Assembly (NCBI GenBank): GCA_027489355.1
Contig: JAIXZY010000079.1
Location: 82,936-146,935, forward strand
Direction: 5' to 3'
Source: Paracoccaceae bacterium
Lineage (GTDB): Bacteria; Pseudomonadota; Alphaproteobacteria; Rhodobacterales; Rhodobacteraceae
Length of the DNA stretch: 64,000 bases
Part shown: one piece after another, positions 40,947 to 50,583 of the stretch
Numbering within the stretch: position 1 is the stretch's first letter
Layout: each line of letters begins with the position of its first letter
Program-made: the position numbers and the translations under genes
Notes under the pieces: generated by a model
What the model was told of the DNA's origin: nothing
Databases searched by the model: none
The model's input: the letters and a program-made list of their open reading frames with translations, nothing else

Positions 40947-41405
40947 TTAAGCCGTTGTGCCCATCACCTGCTCGGCCACTGCGCCGGACCGCAGCATGTC
41001 TTCCAGCGTCAGCGAGTCGATGATCACCAGGTAGGACCAGAACACCTCGGCAAAGACCTTGCGGATTCGGCAGGTGGCCTCGTCGGTGCAGTCCTCGCAC
41101 CGCTGGTAGGCCCGGCGCGACAGGCAGGGCAGGGGGGCGATCGGTCCGTCGATTGTGCGCAGAAGCTCCGAGATCGAGATCTCGGAGGGCCGTTTCAGCA
41201 GGCTGTAGCCGCCCGACCGTCCCCGGATCGACGCGATTACGCCGGCATTGCGCACTTCCAGAAGGATATGCTCCAGGAAGCGCTTCGGCGTGCCCGAGCG
41301 TTTCGCGATCTCCTCGATCGTCAGCGCCTGCGGCTGGGCCTTCGCGGCCTCGTCGCCCAGCACCAGAAGCGCCTTCAGCGCATATTTCATCTTCTGCGTG
41401 ATCAT
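40947..41405 (-). CDS. Rrf2 family transcriptional regulator
   Basis: YALKALLVLGDEAA...IEEIAKRSGTPKRFLEHILLEVRNAGVIASIRGRSGGYSL and cysteine-rich CEDCTDEATCRIR. Confidence 0.92.
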   Translation of the reverse strand: MITQKMKYALKALLVLGDEAAKAQPQALTIEEIAKRSGTPKRFLEHILLEVRNAGVIASIRGRSGGYSLLKRPSEISISELLRTIDGPIAPLPCLSRRAYQRCEDCTDEATCRIRKVFAEVFWSYLVIIDSLTLEDMLRSGAVAEQVMGTTA

Positions 41406-41425
41406 GGCGAAAGGCTACGCTCCGG

Positions 41426-41450
41426 AATGTCGAGAATCAATGTCGCGAAT
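41426..41450. promoter_or_regulatory. Tandem direct repeat AATGTCG(A/C)GAAT upstream of the rrf2-type gene
   Basis: AATGTCGAGAAT (41426-41437) and AATGTCGCGAAT (41439-41450), 13-bp period, 21 bp upstream of the start codon. Confidence 0.45.
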
Positions 41451-41570
41451 GCCGCGCCGGGCAACACGGGTGCCTGCATCTGACAGGGCCAGACAATAAA
41501 CACGATAATTATGGTAGACATTGACGGGTTTTCAGGCAACCTTACCCAAGACCGAAAGAAAGGAGGCCCG

Positions 41571-42044
41571 ATGACCGACCTTGATCTCATTGACCGCAAG
41601 ATCGTCGCCGAACTGATGCGGGATGCAACGCTGCCCATCGCCCAGATTGCCGACCGGGCCGGCCTGTCCCAGACCCCCGCCTGGAAACGCATCCAGAAGC
41701 TCGAATCGTCGGGCGTTCTTCTGGCGCGTGTCGCTCTTGCCGATCCCGCCAGGCTGGGCTTCGGCCTGACGGTCTTTGTCGGGATCGAGGCACCAGACCA
41801 CTCGCCCGAATGGCGCGACAGTTTCGCGCGGGCGGTGGGCGAGATCCCGGAAATCATGGAAGTCTACCGGATGGCGGGGGAGCTGGACTATCTCCTGCGG
41901 GTTTCGGTGCCGGACATGGCTGCCTTCGACACGCTGTACAAACGCCTGACCGATGCAGTGCCGATCAAGAACGTGACCAGCCATTTCGCGATGGAAAGGA
42001 TGAAGTTCACCACCGCCTATCCGGTGGACACCCGAAACCGCTGA
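41571..42044 (+). CDS. Lrp/AsnC family transcriptional regulator
   Basis: LDLIDRKIVAELMRDATLPIAQIADRAGLSQTPAWKRIQKLESSGVL; AGGAGG RBS before the ATG. Confidence 0.95.
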   Translation: MTDLDLIDRKIVAELMRDATLPIAQIADRAGLSQTPAWKRIQKLESSGVLLARVALADPARLGFGLTVFVGIEAPDHSPEWRDSFARAVGEIPEIMEVYRMAGELDYLLRVSVPDMAAFDTLYKRLTDAVPIKNVTSHFAMERMKFTTAYPVDTRNR

Positions 42045-42152
42045 CGGCGCATGCAGGACGCGCACATCTCGACGTCCGTGAGACGTGCTCCTTGCTCCCA
42101 TACGGTTCGCACGGCCTGCGACCAAGCACGTCGTCAGTCCATCTCCTCTGGC

Positions 42153-42173
42153 TGAGACGCCCACGGCGTCTCA
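42153..42173. terminator. Hairpin TGAGACGCC-CAC-GGCGTCTCA
   Basis: Perfect 9-bp arms between convergent genes, followed by CTTTC. Confidence 0.65.
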
Positions 42174-42189
42174 CTTTCGCGGGATGCCG

Positions 42190-43026
42190 TCAGAGGCCTG
42201 CTGCCGCGCGTTCGACAAAACGCCTGACACGTTCCGGCTCCACCGGATTCCACCAGACCCCGCCCACTTTCAGTGACGACGCGACAATAACGCCATTGGT
42301 GCGCGACAGGATGGCCAGGACGTTGTCTTCCGTGACGCCCGATCCCACCAGAACCGGGAGATGCGTTGCAGCCCCGATCTCATCGATCTCCTCCGGGCTT
42401 GCGGCGTGGCCCGTTCGTTGGCCCGTTGCGATGACGCAATCTGCGTCGAAGAATGCCAGGTCACGGGTCAACTCGGTGACGGATCGGTCCGCGACGATGG
42501 CGTGGCTGCCATGTTTCACATGAGCATCGGCGAAGATGCGCACGTTCTCGGCCCGCAGCAGCGATCGGTACCGCAGCGCCTCGCCCGCCCTCCCTTCCAT
42601 GAATCCCTCGTTGGCGACATAGGCGTTGGCCCATTGGTTGACCCGGACAAAGTCGGCCCCGCCTGCCACTGCAGTTGCTATGGCCGGCAGCGGCGCGTTG
42701 GCAAGGACGTTGATGCCGACGGGCATGCCCGTGGCGCGCCTGACGCGGTCGGTGACCACCGACAGGAAGGCCGGCGTCTCGGGGCCGATATCCTCGGGCT
42801 TCGAGAACGGGATGTCGCCGTGGTTCTCGACAATCAGTCCATGCATGCCGCCGGCAGCCAGCGCCTCGGCATCGCGCAGGCAGGCGTCGTAGATGCTGTC
42901 CATCGTCGCGCCCCGATAGCGCGGAGAGCCGGGAAACGGCGGGCAGTGGATCATTCCGATCAGGGCTTTCTCGCGCCCGAAGATTTCGCCTATCGCGCCA
43001 GAGCCGCGGTTGGATATGGTTTGCAT
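42190..43026 (-). CDS. BtpA/SgcQ family protein
   Basis: LIGMIHCPPFPGSPRYRGATMDSIYDACLRDAEALAAGGMHGLIVENHGDIPF; TIM-barrel family signature. Confidence 0.88.
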   Translation of the reverse strand: MQTISNRGSGAIGEIFGREKALIGMIHCPPFPGSPRYRGATMDSIYDACLRDAEALAAGGMHGLIVENHGDIPFSKPEDIGPETPAFLSVVTDRVRRATGMPVGINVLANAPLPAIATAVAGGADFVRVNQWANAYVANEGFMEGRAGEALRYRSLLRAENVRIFADAHVKHGSHAIVADRSVTELTRDLAFFDADCVIATGQRTGHAASPEEIDEIGAATHLPVLVGSGVTEDNVLAILSRTNGVIVASSLKVGGVWWNPVEPERVRRFVERAAAGL

Positions 43027-43040
43027 CGGAAGACCCTTAA

Positions 43041-43940
43041 GTGGAGAGCGGCGACGTCATGCGCGCCTTCGTGATTGGCAACGTGGCCCTGGATGAGGCC
43101 GTGACGGTAGAGGTCCTGCCTGCGTTCGGCGCGTCGATCCACGCGCAGGCGGGGGAGATCGATCTGGGCGGAAAGGGCGCGAACCAGGCGATCGTCCTGG
43201 GCCGGGCGGGACTGACCTGCCGGTTCTGTGCCGCCGTGGGGGACGACAGTCGTGCCGACGACATCCGGGCGCGTCTGGCTGCCGAGCCGCTGGAAACCGA
43301 CCTTGTCCGCGTTCCGGGCGTGGCCAGCGATTTCTCGATCATCCTGCGGACGAAGGCGGGCGACAATGCGATCATCACCACCAATGCGGCGGCCTCGGGG
43401 CTGACGGCCGGTGCCGCTTGCGCGACGCTGGCCGGTGCAGGGCCCGGCGATCTGCTGGTTCTGCAAGGCAACCTGTCGGCCGAGGCGACTGTCGCCGCCC
43501 TGGCCGAGGGCCGACGGCTGGGGATGCGGACCGCGCTGAACCCATCGCCGCTGCGGTCCTTCTTCGACACGCTTTGGCCGCTGGTGGACGTCGCCTTCGT
43601 GAACGAGACCGAGGCAGCCGCCCTGGGGGGAACCGCCGGACTGCTGACCCAAGGCGTGCCGCAGGTCGTGCTGACCCTTGGCTCGGAAGGCGCGCGGCTG
43701 GTGACGGCGGGGCAGGATGTGCTGGTCCCGGCGGCACCCTGCGACCCGGTCGACACCACGGGCGCGGGCGATTGCTTCATGGCGACCGCGCTCGCTTCGG
43801 CGGCGCTGCGCGGGGTGGCGCTGGACGCCCGCGCCCTGCGCCATGCGGCGGCGGCGGCGGCGATCACCGTGTCGCGCCCCGGAACCGGAACCGCCTTCCC
43901 CACCAGGGCCGAGCTGGCAGAGATCCTGCGCCAGCCGTGA
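43041..43940 (+). CDS. PfkB family carbohydrate kinase (ribokinase-like)
   Basis: FVIGNVALDEAVTVEVLPAFGASIHAQAGEIDLGGKGANQAI and DTTGAGDCFMATALA. Start 43041 (GTG) or 43059 (ATG). Confidence 0.93.
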   Translation: MESGDVMRAFVIGNVALDEAVTVEVLPAFGASIHAQAGEIDLGGKGANQAIVLGRAGLTCRFCAAVGDDSRADDIRARLAAEPLETDLVRVPGVASDFSIILRTKAGDNAIITTNAAASGLTAGAACATLAGAGPGDLLVLQGNLSAEATVAALAEGRRLGMRTALNPSPLRSFFDTLWPLVDVAFVNETEAAALGGTAGLLTQGVPQVVLTLGSEGARLVTAGQDVLVPAAPCDPVDTTGAGDCFMATALASAALRGVALDARALRHAAAAAAITVSRPGTGTAFPTRAELAEILRQP

Positions 43941-43946
43941 AGGCCA

Positions 43947-44714
43947 TCAGCCTGGTTCATGCGCGAGCCAACCCAGGAGGTTCTTCCAGAGGCGGCCATA
44001 ACCTTCCCAGCTGCAAAACGCCGGCGACAGCCAGTGCGGCCCGATATCCGAGGTCCAGGCGGCGGTGCGGCCCTTGCCGAACCCGCCCAGAACCAGCAGC
44101 GGATGGCCGCCCTGATCTTGCGGAATCCGCGCCAGAACCTGGGCGTCCGGGCGAACTTCGACCTCGTTGACGCCAAGGACGAAGGGCCAGGCCCCGTCCA
44201 GCCCCGCCAGCACCGGGTGCCGGGGCTCCAGCACCTCGGCAATCGCGCCTTCCGGCATTTCCACGCGGTCGTCCCACGGGAGGCAGGTGACGGGCAACAC
44301 GTCCTCGACCGGGGTCTTGCGCCAGCGCGCCTTGCCGTCGATCCCCTGAAAGCTGAAGTAGCCGCCCACCATCAGAAGCCCGCCGCCGCGTTCGACCCAG
44401 GCCTTGATCAGCCGCAGCCGGTTCGGCACGGTCTGCGACCGCAGCCAGACCGCGGGCGGCAGCAGGAACGAATTCGCGCCGATGTCGGACAGGATGATGA
44501 CGTCGTAGGCGTCCAGCCCCTCCATCTCGAAGGGGAACTTCTCGACCGCGTCATGCGCCGTCATGTAGGTCAGCTCGAAGTCGGAGCCTTTCAGCGCCTC
44601 GACCAGCGGTTCGGCCCCCAGATGGAACGTGACGCTGCCGAACTGATCGAAGCCCTTGTAATGGGTGGCCGAGGAAACCCAGCTTTCGCCGACGAGTAGC
44701 ACCTTGGTGGTCAT
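43947..44714 (-). CDS. Putative glutamine amidotransferase-like protein
   Basis: KVLLVGESWVSSATHYKGFDQFGS...YDVIILSDIGANSFLLPP...RGGGLLMVGGYFSFQGIDGKARWRKTPVEDVLPV. Confidence 0.78.
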   Translation of the reverse strand: MTTKVLLVGESWVSSATHYKGFDQFGSVTFHLGAEPLVEALKGSDFELTYMTAHDAVEKFPFEMEGLDAYDVIILSDIGANSFLLPPAVWLRSQTVPNRLRLIKAWVERGGGLLMVGGYFSFQGIDGKARWRKTPVEDVLPVTCLPWDDRVEMPEGAIAEVLEPRHPVLAGLDGAWPFVLGVNEVEVRPDAQVLARIPQDQGGHPLLVLGGFGKGRTAAWTSDIGPHWLSPAFCSWEGYGRLWKNLLGWLAHEPG

Positions 44715-44729
44715 GAAATCCTCATATCG

Positions 44730-45794
44730 TCAGAGCGATGCGTCAAAGACGCGCCGCGGATTGGTTGTCATCAGCATGTCGCGCGACGCCGCATCCATCC
44801 CGTGGCGCGCAAGTCGCGGCAGGAAGTGCCGTTGCACGAAGGCATAGCCGTTCCCGCCATAGCGCGTCAGCATCATCTTGATGAACACGTCCTGCGACAG
44901 CAGCACCCGGTCCAGATGCCCGGCGTCCGCCAGCCGAAGGATGGCCCGCGCCACCTCGTCGTCGCTGGGGCATTGCACCTGCTGGTCGGCATAGAAGTAA
45001 TCCATGCCGATCATGTCGAATTCCACGAAAGCCCCGCGTTCGGCGATGGTGCGCTGGTAGTCCCAGTCGTCGTGCGAGGGGTTCATGTGGCAAAGGACGG
45101 TGTGCGCCAGATCGCCGCCCTCGGCCTCGACGATGTCGAGGACGCGGTGGCCAAGACGGAACCAGCCCGGCAGATGCACCATCAGGGGCAGGCCGGTCCG
45201 CACCTGCGCCCGCGCCGCGCCGCGCAAGGATTTCTCTTCCTCGGCGGTGAAGTCGGAGGACACGCCGATCTCGCCAATGAGACCGATCCTGGCATCGGTG
45301 CCGTCGGTGCCTTGCAGGGCCTCGGTCACGATCTGGTGGGCGATGTCATCGACGGACAGGCGCGCGACCTCCTCGGGCATCGAGGAGGCAAGGTAGTAGC
45401 CCGCCCCCATCACGATGTTCAGCCCGCTTTCCGCAGCGATCCGCCGCAGCTTGACCGGGTCGCGCCCGATCCCGCGGCAGGTCGGGTCCACCACGGTCCG
45501 CCCGCCAGCTTTCGCAAAGGCGCCGATCTCCTCGATGCACAGGTCCAACTCGTCCAGCGCGATGTTGTGCTTGTTCACGAAGGGGTCCTGCCGCAGCTCG
45601 GACAGGATTTCCATCCGCACCGGCCCCTCGGCCAGATGCTGCCGGTCGGGGTCCTTCGGCGGGTTCCACCAGCAGGAACAGTCGTTCTGCAGGTGTTCGT
45701 GCATCAGCGTCACGCCCAGATCGGTGCTGGGGATCGGGCCGTTCACGGTCATCACCAGACCTGAGCCCACATGCGCTTGCGACAGTTCGGTCAT
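44730..45794 (-). CDS. Phosphotriesterase-family metal-dependent hydrolase
   Basis: LGVTLMHEHLQNDC, VDPTCRGIGRDP, GEIGVSSDFT motifs. Start trimmed from the longer ORF 44730..46139. Confidence 0.9.
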   Translation of the reverse strand: MTELSQAHVGSGLVMTVNGPIPSTDLGVTLMHEHLQNDCSCWWNPPKDPDRQHLAEGPVRMEILSELRQDPFVNKHNIALDELDLCIEEIGAFAKAGGRTVVDPTCRGIGRDPVKLRRIAAESGLNIVMGAGYYLASSMPEEVARLSVDDIAHQIVTEALQGTDGTDARIGLIGEIGVSSDFTAEEEKSLRGAARAQVRTGLPLMVHLPGWFRLGHRVLDIVEAEGGDLAHTVLCHMNPSHDDWDYQRTIAERGAFVEFDMIGMDYFYADQQVQCPSDDEVARAILRLADAGHLDRVLLSQDVFIKMMLTRYGGNGYAFVQRHFLPRLARHGMDAASRDMLMTTNPRRVFDASL

Positions 45795-46792
45795 TTCGGC
45801 CTCCTTCCAAGCCGCAAGCCACCGCTGAACAGCTTCGTGTTCATCCAGATGGCCAAAAGGATGATCGTCCCCGTCACGATCTGCGTGAAGAAGGGCGAGA
45901 TGTGGACCAGGATCAGCCCGTTGCCGATGACGGCGATGGTCATGGTGCCAAGGACGGTGCCCAGCATGCTGGCCTTGCCGCCCATCAGCGAGGTGCCGCC
46001 CAGAACCACGGCGGCGATGACCTGCAGTTCGAACCCCACCGCCGCGTTCGATGACCCCGACCCCAGCCGCGCCGCGATCAGCAGGCCCGCCATCGCACAG
46101 GCTACGCCCGAGACGATGTAGACCGACGCGACCGTCCAACGCGCCGGCATCCCCACCCGCCGCGCGGCTTCCATGTTGGACCCGACGGCGACGACCTGCC
46201 GACCGTAGCGCGTGCGCAGCATCACGACGAAGCCAAGGATCGCCACCAGGATCGAGATCAGCGCCGGCACCGGAACCCCCGCCAGCGTTCCGCGACCCAG
46301 CCAGAAGAAGCCCGGCACGTCCTTGATCGGGATCGAATAGCCCTCGGTCAGGTAAAGCGCATAGCCGCGCAGGATCGACAGGCCAGCCAGCGTCACGATG
46401 AAGGCGGGGATGCCCTGATAGGCGATGAACCAGCCCTGCACCGCCCCGATCAGCCCACCCAGCACCAGCATCAGGATCACCACCGTGATCCAGTCCAATC
46501 CCGCCGCCAGCGCAATCGCCGCCACGGCGTTGACCAGCGCCACGGTCGAACCGACTGACAGGTCGATCCCCGCCGTGGTGATCACCAGCGTCATCGCCAC
46601 CGCCACGATCAGCACCGGAGCCGCCTGGCGGACGATGTTCAGCAAATTGCCGGCCGTCAGGAAGGTGGGCGTCAGAACGCTGAACAAAAGCATGCAGGCC
46701 AGGAAGAACACCGCGATCGACAGGACCTGCGCGTTCTCGGCCACGAAATCCGCCAGCGGAGACCCCTTGGCGCGTTCGGAATAAGCGGACAT
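45791..46792 (-). CDS. Sugar-type ABC transporter permease (RbsC-like)
   Basis: GIDLSVGSTVALVNAVAAIALAAG...VGSNMEAARRVGMP...VVLGGTSLMGGKASMLGTVLG. Confidence 0.93.
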   Translation of the reverse strand: MSAYSERAKGSPLADFVAENAQVLSIAVFFLACMLLFSVLTPTFLTAGNLLNIVRQAAPVLIVAVAMTLVITTAGIDLSVGSTVALVNAVAAIALAAGLDWITVVILMLVLGGLIGAVQGWFIAYQGIPAFIVTLAGLSILRGYALYLTEGYSIPIKDVPGFFWLGRGTLAGVPVPALISILVAILGFVVMLRTRYGRQVVAVGSNMEAARRVGMPARWTVASVYIVSGVACAMAGLLIAARLGSGSSNAAVGFELQVIAAVVLGGTSLMGGKASMLGTVLGTMTIAVIGNGLILVHISPFFTQIVTGTIILLAIWMNTKLFSGGLRLGRRPK

Positions 46793-47586
46793 CAGTGCGA
46801 CCCCTTCCCGACGATCAGATCGACCAGTTCCTGCAGGTTGGTCTCGCCTATTCTGCGTTCGGCTACCTTGGTGCCTTCATACATCACCGCGATCCGGTCG
46901 CAGACACGGAACAGGTCCTGCAGGCGATGGGTGATCAGCACGACGCCGACACCCTTTGCCTTGACCCGGTTGATCAACGCCAGCACCGCCTCGACCTCGG
47001 CCACGGCAAGCGCCGAGGTCGGCTCGTCCATGATCAGCACCTTGGGTTGGAAACTGGCGGCCCGCGCGATGGCGATGGCTTGCCGCTGCCCCCCCGACAG
47101 CTTTTCCACCTTGGCCGTAAGGCGCGGGATGCGGATTTCCAGCGCGTCCAGCATCTGCCGCCCTTCGGACAGCATCCGCTTCTGGTCCAGGAACGGGCCT
47201 CGCGTGAGTTCGCGCCCCAGAAACAGATTTCCCACCACGTCGACGTGGTCACAAAGGCTTAGGTCCTGAAACACCATCTCGATATTCCGCGCCCGCGCAT
47301 CCGAGGGGCCGGCAAAGCGGACAGGCTCGCCTTCGACAGTGATCGTTCCCGCGTCCGGGATGTAAGTGCCGGAAATCACCTTCGACAGAGTCGACTTGCC
47401 GGCGGCATTGTCGCCGATCAGTCCCAGGCATTCGCCCGGCATCACGTCCAGATCGACGCCCCGCAACGCCTGGTGCGACCCGAAGGTCAGGGTGATTCCC
47501 CGCAACGAAACCAGCGGCACGATGTGCGGAAGGGGGAGACCCCCTCCCGCATCGGACGCTTCGGGATGAAGCGTCGTTTCGATCAT
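46792..47586 (-). CDS. Sugar-type ABC transporter ATP-binding protein
   Basis: GDNAAGKSTLSKVISG, LSGGQRQAIAIARAASFQPKVLIMDEPTSAL. Confidence 0.93.
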   Translation of the reverse strand: MIETTLHPEASDAGGGLPLPHIVPLVSLRGITLTFGSHQALRGVDLDVMPGECLGLIGDNAAGKSTLSKVISGTYIPDAGTITVEGEPVRFAGPSDARARNIEMVFQDLSLCDHVDVVGNLFLGRELTRGPFLDQKRMLSEGRQMLDALEIRIPRLTAKVEKLSGGQRQAIAIARAASFQPKVLIMDEPTSALAVAEVEAVLALINRVKAKGVGVVLITHRLQDLFRVCDRIAVMYEGTKVAERRIGETNLQELVDLIVGKGSH

Positions 47587-48539
47587 TGGAACATCGACCG
47601 GAAGTCGTCGACATTCGCCTTGGTGACGATGGTCACGGGGACCGAGATGGTGCGCTCGACCGTGCCGCCTTCGGTGATCGTCTTCAGCGCGTCGACTGCC
47701 GCAGCGCCCATACCTGCCGGGTCCTGCTGGATCACGGCTTCGACATAGCCCGCGTCGATCCCCGCGATGGCCGAGGCGGTCAGGTCCCAACCGAAAACCT
47801 TGACATCCGCCTGCCGCCCCTGGCTTTCCACCGCCGCGACCGCACCCAGAAGCGCCGGTTCGCCCGTGGCGTAGATCGCCGTCATGTCGGGGTTCGCGGT
47901 CATCAGGTTTTCCGCAGCCGCCAGCGCGGTATCCTGCACGTTCTGGCCGTCGACGGTTCCGGCGATGGTGATGCCCTCGACACCGTTCAGAACTCCGGTG
48001 AAGCCATCCATCCGCAGGTTCTGGATGAACGAGTTCAGCGCGCCCACGACGCCCAGCTTGGCCCCACCGGCGCCCTTGGCATATTCGACGAAGTAGGCGC
48101 CAAGGTCGGCCCCGGCCTTGCCGTTGTCCACGCCGATCACCGCCGACTGCTTGCCGTCCTCGGGCAGGATCGCGTCGATGGCCACCACCGGAATGCCCGC
48201 AGCCGCCGCCTGATCGACCGCCGGCATGATGCCGTTGACGTCGATGGCGACGATGGCGATGCCGTCCACGCCTTCCTGGATATAGGTCTCGATCGCGCTG
48301 TTCTGCGCGGCCGGGTCGTTGTTGGCATTGAAGATTACCAGCTCGACCCCGGCCGCATCCGCCGCCTTCTGCGCGCCTTCGTTCATCTGGTTGAAGAACA
48401 GCGCCTGCTGGTTGATCTGCACGAGGGCGAACTTCTTCTTGTCCTGCGCCAGCCCCGGCACTGCCGCCAGGATGACGGCCGAGCCAAGCAGCACACCAAG
48501 CCCCCGACGGGAAAGGGCGGTCATTGTCATGGTTTTCAT
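47583..48539 (-). CDS. Sugar-type ABC transporter substrate-binding protein
   Basis: Periplasmic_BP_4-like: FALVQINQQALFFNQMNEGAQKAADAAGVELVIFNANNDPAAQNSAIETYIQEGVDGI. Confidence 0.92.
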   Translation of the reverse strand: MKTMTMTALSRRGLGVLLGSAVILAAVPGLAQDKKKFALVQINQQALFFNQMNEGAQKAADAAGVELVIFNANNDPAAQNSAIETYIQEGVDGIAIVAIDVNGIMPAVDQAAAAGIPVVAIDAILPEDGKQSAVIGVDNGKAGADLGAYFVEYAKGAGGAKLGVVGALNSFIQNLRMDGFTGVLNGVEGITIAGTVDGQNVQDTALAAAENLMTANPDMTAIYATGEPALLGAVAAVESQGRQADVKVFGWDLTASAIAGIDAGYVEAVIQQDPAGMGAAAVDALKTITEGGTVERTISVPVTIVTKANVDDFRSMFQ

Positions 48540-48568
48540 TTTCGTTTCCCTATGTTGGACGTTGCGGT

Positions 48569-49585
48569 TCAGGACCTGATCACCGGTGCAACGGAGTTCC
48601 GGGCGATCAGGGTGACAGGCATGATCTCCTCTGGCGGGAGCTTGGTCGGGTCGGTCCAGTCTGTGTCCAGAAGCAGGGACAGGGCCCGGATACCCAGGTC
48701 CCGGACCGGCTGGCGCACCGCTGTCACGGCCGGTGCGAAAAGGTGAAGCGGGCCGACATCGTCGAACCCCACAAGCGACAGATCCTGAGGCACGCGGAGG
48801 CCTGCGGCGTTCAGCACCTCCATCACTCCGATGGTGATTTCGTCCGACGTCGCAAAAACGGCGGTGACGTCCAGCCGTGAGTCCAGCATGCGTCTTGCCG
48901 ACAGGCGACCGAACTCGGTCGAATATTCGCCCTCGTAACGCTCGATCCGGGCTTCGGCGCCCCAGACCTCTGTCATGGCGCGACGGAAGCCTTTGTAGCG
49001 GCGGGTGCCGCTCAGCATGGCGTCGCCCCCCCCGATGAACAGCACCCGTCGGTGTCCGGCCTCGGCCAGATGGCGACCGGCAAGATAGCCGCCCTCATCG
49101 TTGTCGCAGAACAGTTTCGGAACCGAAGTGCCCGCCACGTCTTCGTCCAGGACAACCACCTGACCGCTCGCGTTGATTTCGGCAGCCAGCGTGCCGTCAT
49201 CGGGATGGTTCGTGACGAATATCAGGCCATCCACCTGGTTGCGACGCACGGCCTGAAGGTAGGACAACTCGCGCTCCCCCCGGTTCAGGGTGGCGTGAAG
49301 GGTCAACCCGAGCCCGCGCCGGTCCGCCTCGGTTTCGACGGCCGCGACGAGCGTCGCAAAGAACGGGGTCGCAATGTCGGGAATGACCAGCCCAATCGTA
49401 TCCGACCTGCCTCGGCTCAGCCTGCGGGCGTGCGGGTTGGGCTGATAGTTCAACTGTTGGATTGCGGCTTCGACCGCTGTCCGCGTGCGATCAGGCAGGT
49501 CGAGCGTTCCGTTCAGAAAGCGCGAGACGGTCGTGACCGACACCCCGGCAGCCTGCGCGACATCTCTCAAACTTGCCACTGACAT
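48569..49585 (-). CDS. LacI family transcriptional regulator
   Basis: VASLRDVAQAAGVSVTTVSRFLNGTLDLPDRTRTAVEAAIQQLNYQPNPHARRLSRGRSDTIGLVIPDI. Confidence 0.95.
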   Translation of the reverse strand: MSVASLRDVAQAAGVSVTTVSRFLNGTLDLPDRTRTAVEAAIQQLNYQPNPHARRLSRGRSDTIGLVIPDIATPFFATLVAAVETEADRRGLGLTLHATLNRGERELSYLQAVRRNQVDGLIFVTNHPDDGTLAAEINASGQVVVLDEDVAGTSVPKLFCDNDEGGYLAGRHLAEAGHRRVLFIGGGDAMLSGTRRYKGFRRAMTEVWGAEARIERYEGEYSTEFGRLSARRMLDSRLDVTAVFATSDEITIGVMEVLNAAGLRVPQDLSLVGFDDVGPLHLFAPAVTAVRQPVRDLGIRALSLLLDTDWTDPTKLPPEEIMPVTLIARNSVAPVIRS

Positions 49586-49607
49586 GGGTCGATCCCACCA
49601 AGTGAAT

Positions 49608-49622
49608 CGGTTTACTAAACCG
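49608..49622. promoter_or_regulatory. LacI-type operator palindrome CGGTTTA-C-TAAACCG
   Basis: Perfect 7-bp arms, 23 bp upstream of the lacI-type start codon. Confidence 0.7.
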
Positions 49623-49810
49623 CTTTACAAGATCAGCATGTGCAAACGCCGCGAGTCAACCGTGTTGGCAGGGCAGCGTGCGGGAAAGCAACGGTCCGGC
49701 GGCGCGGGCGGGCAAGGCTGCCCAAGGGAACAGCACTTTCGGCGCTTGACCATCCCCGTCGCTGCCGCCACCTTGATTGCCCCGACCCGTCGCCTGAATT
49801 GGATGCCCGC

Positions 49811-50566
49811 ATGTCCGACGCCTTTGCCAGATACCCCAGCCTTGCCGGAAAGGTCGTCTACGTCACCGGCGGCGCCTCGGGGATCGGCGCCGAGATCGTG
49901 ACAGCCTTCGCCGCACAGGGTGCAAGGGTGGGGTTCGTCGACCTGGATGCCGAAAGCAGCGCAGCTCTCTGTGCGGCCAATCCGGGCGTGACGCATGAGA
50001 TCTGCGACCTGCGAGACATCGCAGCCCTCCGCATCGCCTTCGCATCCCTGAAATCGCGGATCGGCCCGGCGGACGTGCTGGTCAACAACGCCGCCCGGGA
50101 CGACCGGCACTCCTGGACCGAAGTCACGCCCGAATACTGGGATGACCGGATGGATACGAACCTGAAGCATCAGTTCTTCGCCATCCAGGCGGTCGCGCCG
50201 GACATGGTCGAACGGGGCGGCGGGTCGATCATCAACATGGGGTCGAACAGCTGGTTCGAGGCGGGTGGAGGGTTTCCGGCCTATGCCACCGCCAAGGCCG
50301 CCGTGCATGGCCTGACCCGCACGATGGCGCGGGATCTGGGAAAGCACCGCATCCGCGTCAACGCGGTGGTTCCGGGCTGGATCATGACCGAGCGGCAGAA
50401 GACGCTCTGGGCAAAGCCCGAGGCCCTGGAGGCGCATCGCAAGCGGCAATGCCTGCCGGACCTGATCGACCCGGTCTACGTTGCCCGGATGGTCCTGTTC
50501 CTTGCGTCCGACGACGCCGCGATGTGCACGGCCAACAGCTACATGGTCGAAGCCGGCTCGATCTGA
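49811..50566 (+). CDS. SDR family oxidoreductase
   Basis: VVYVTGGASGIGAEIVTAFAAQGARVGFVDL, NNAARDD, YATAKAAVHGLTRTMARDLGKHRIRVNAVVPGWI. Confidence 0.94.
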   Translation: MSDAFARYPSLAGKVVYVTGGASGIGAEIVTAFAAQGARVGFVDLDAESSAALCAANPGVTHEICDLRDIAALRIAFASLKSRIGPADVLVNNAARDDRHSWTEVTPEYWDDRMDTNLKHQFFAIQAVAPDMVERGGGSIINMGSNSWFEAGGGFPAYATAKAAVHGLTRTMARDLGKHRIRVNAVVPGWIMTERQKTLWAKPEALEAHRKRQCLPDLIDPVYVARMVLFLASDDAAMCTANSYMVEAGSI

Positions 50567-50583
50567 CCCGGACGGAAGCGCGA

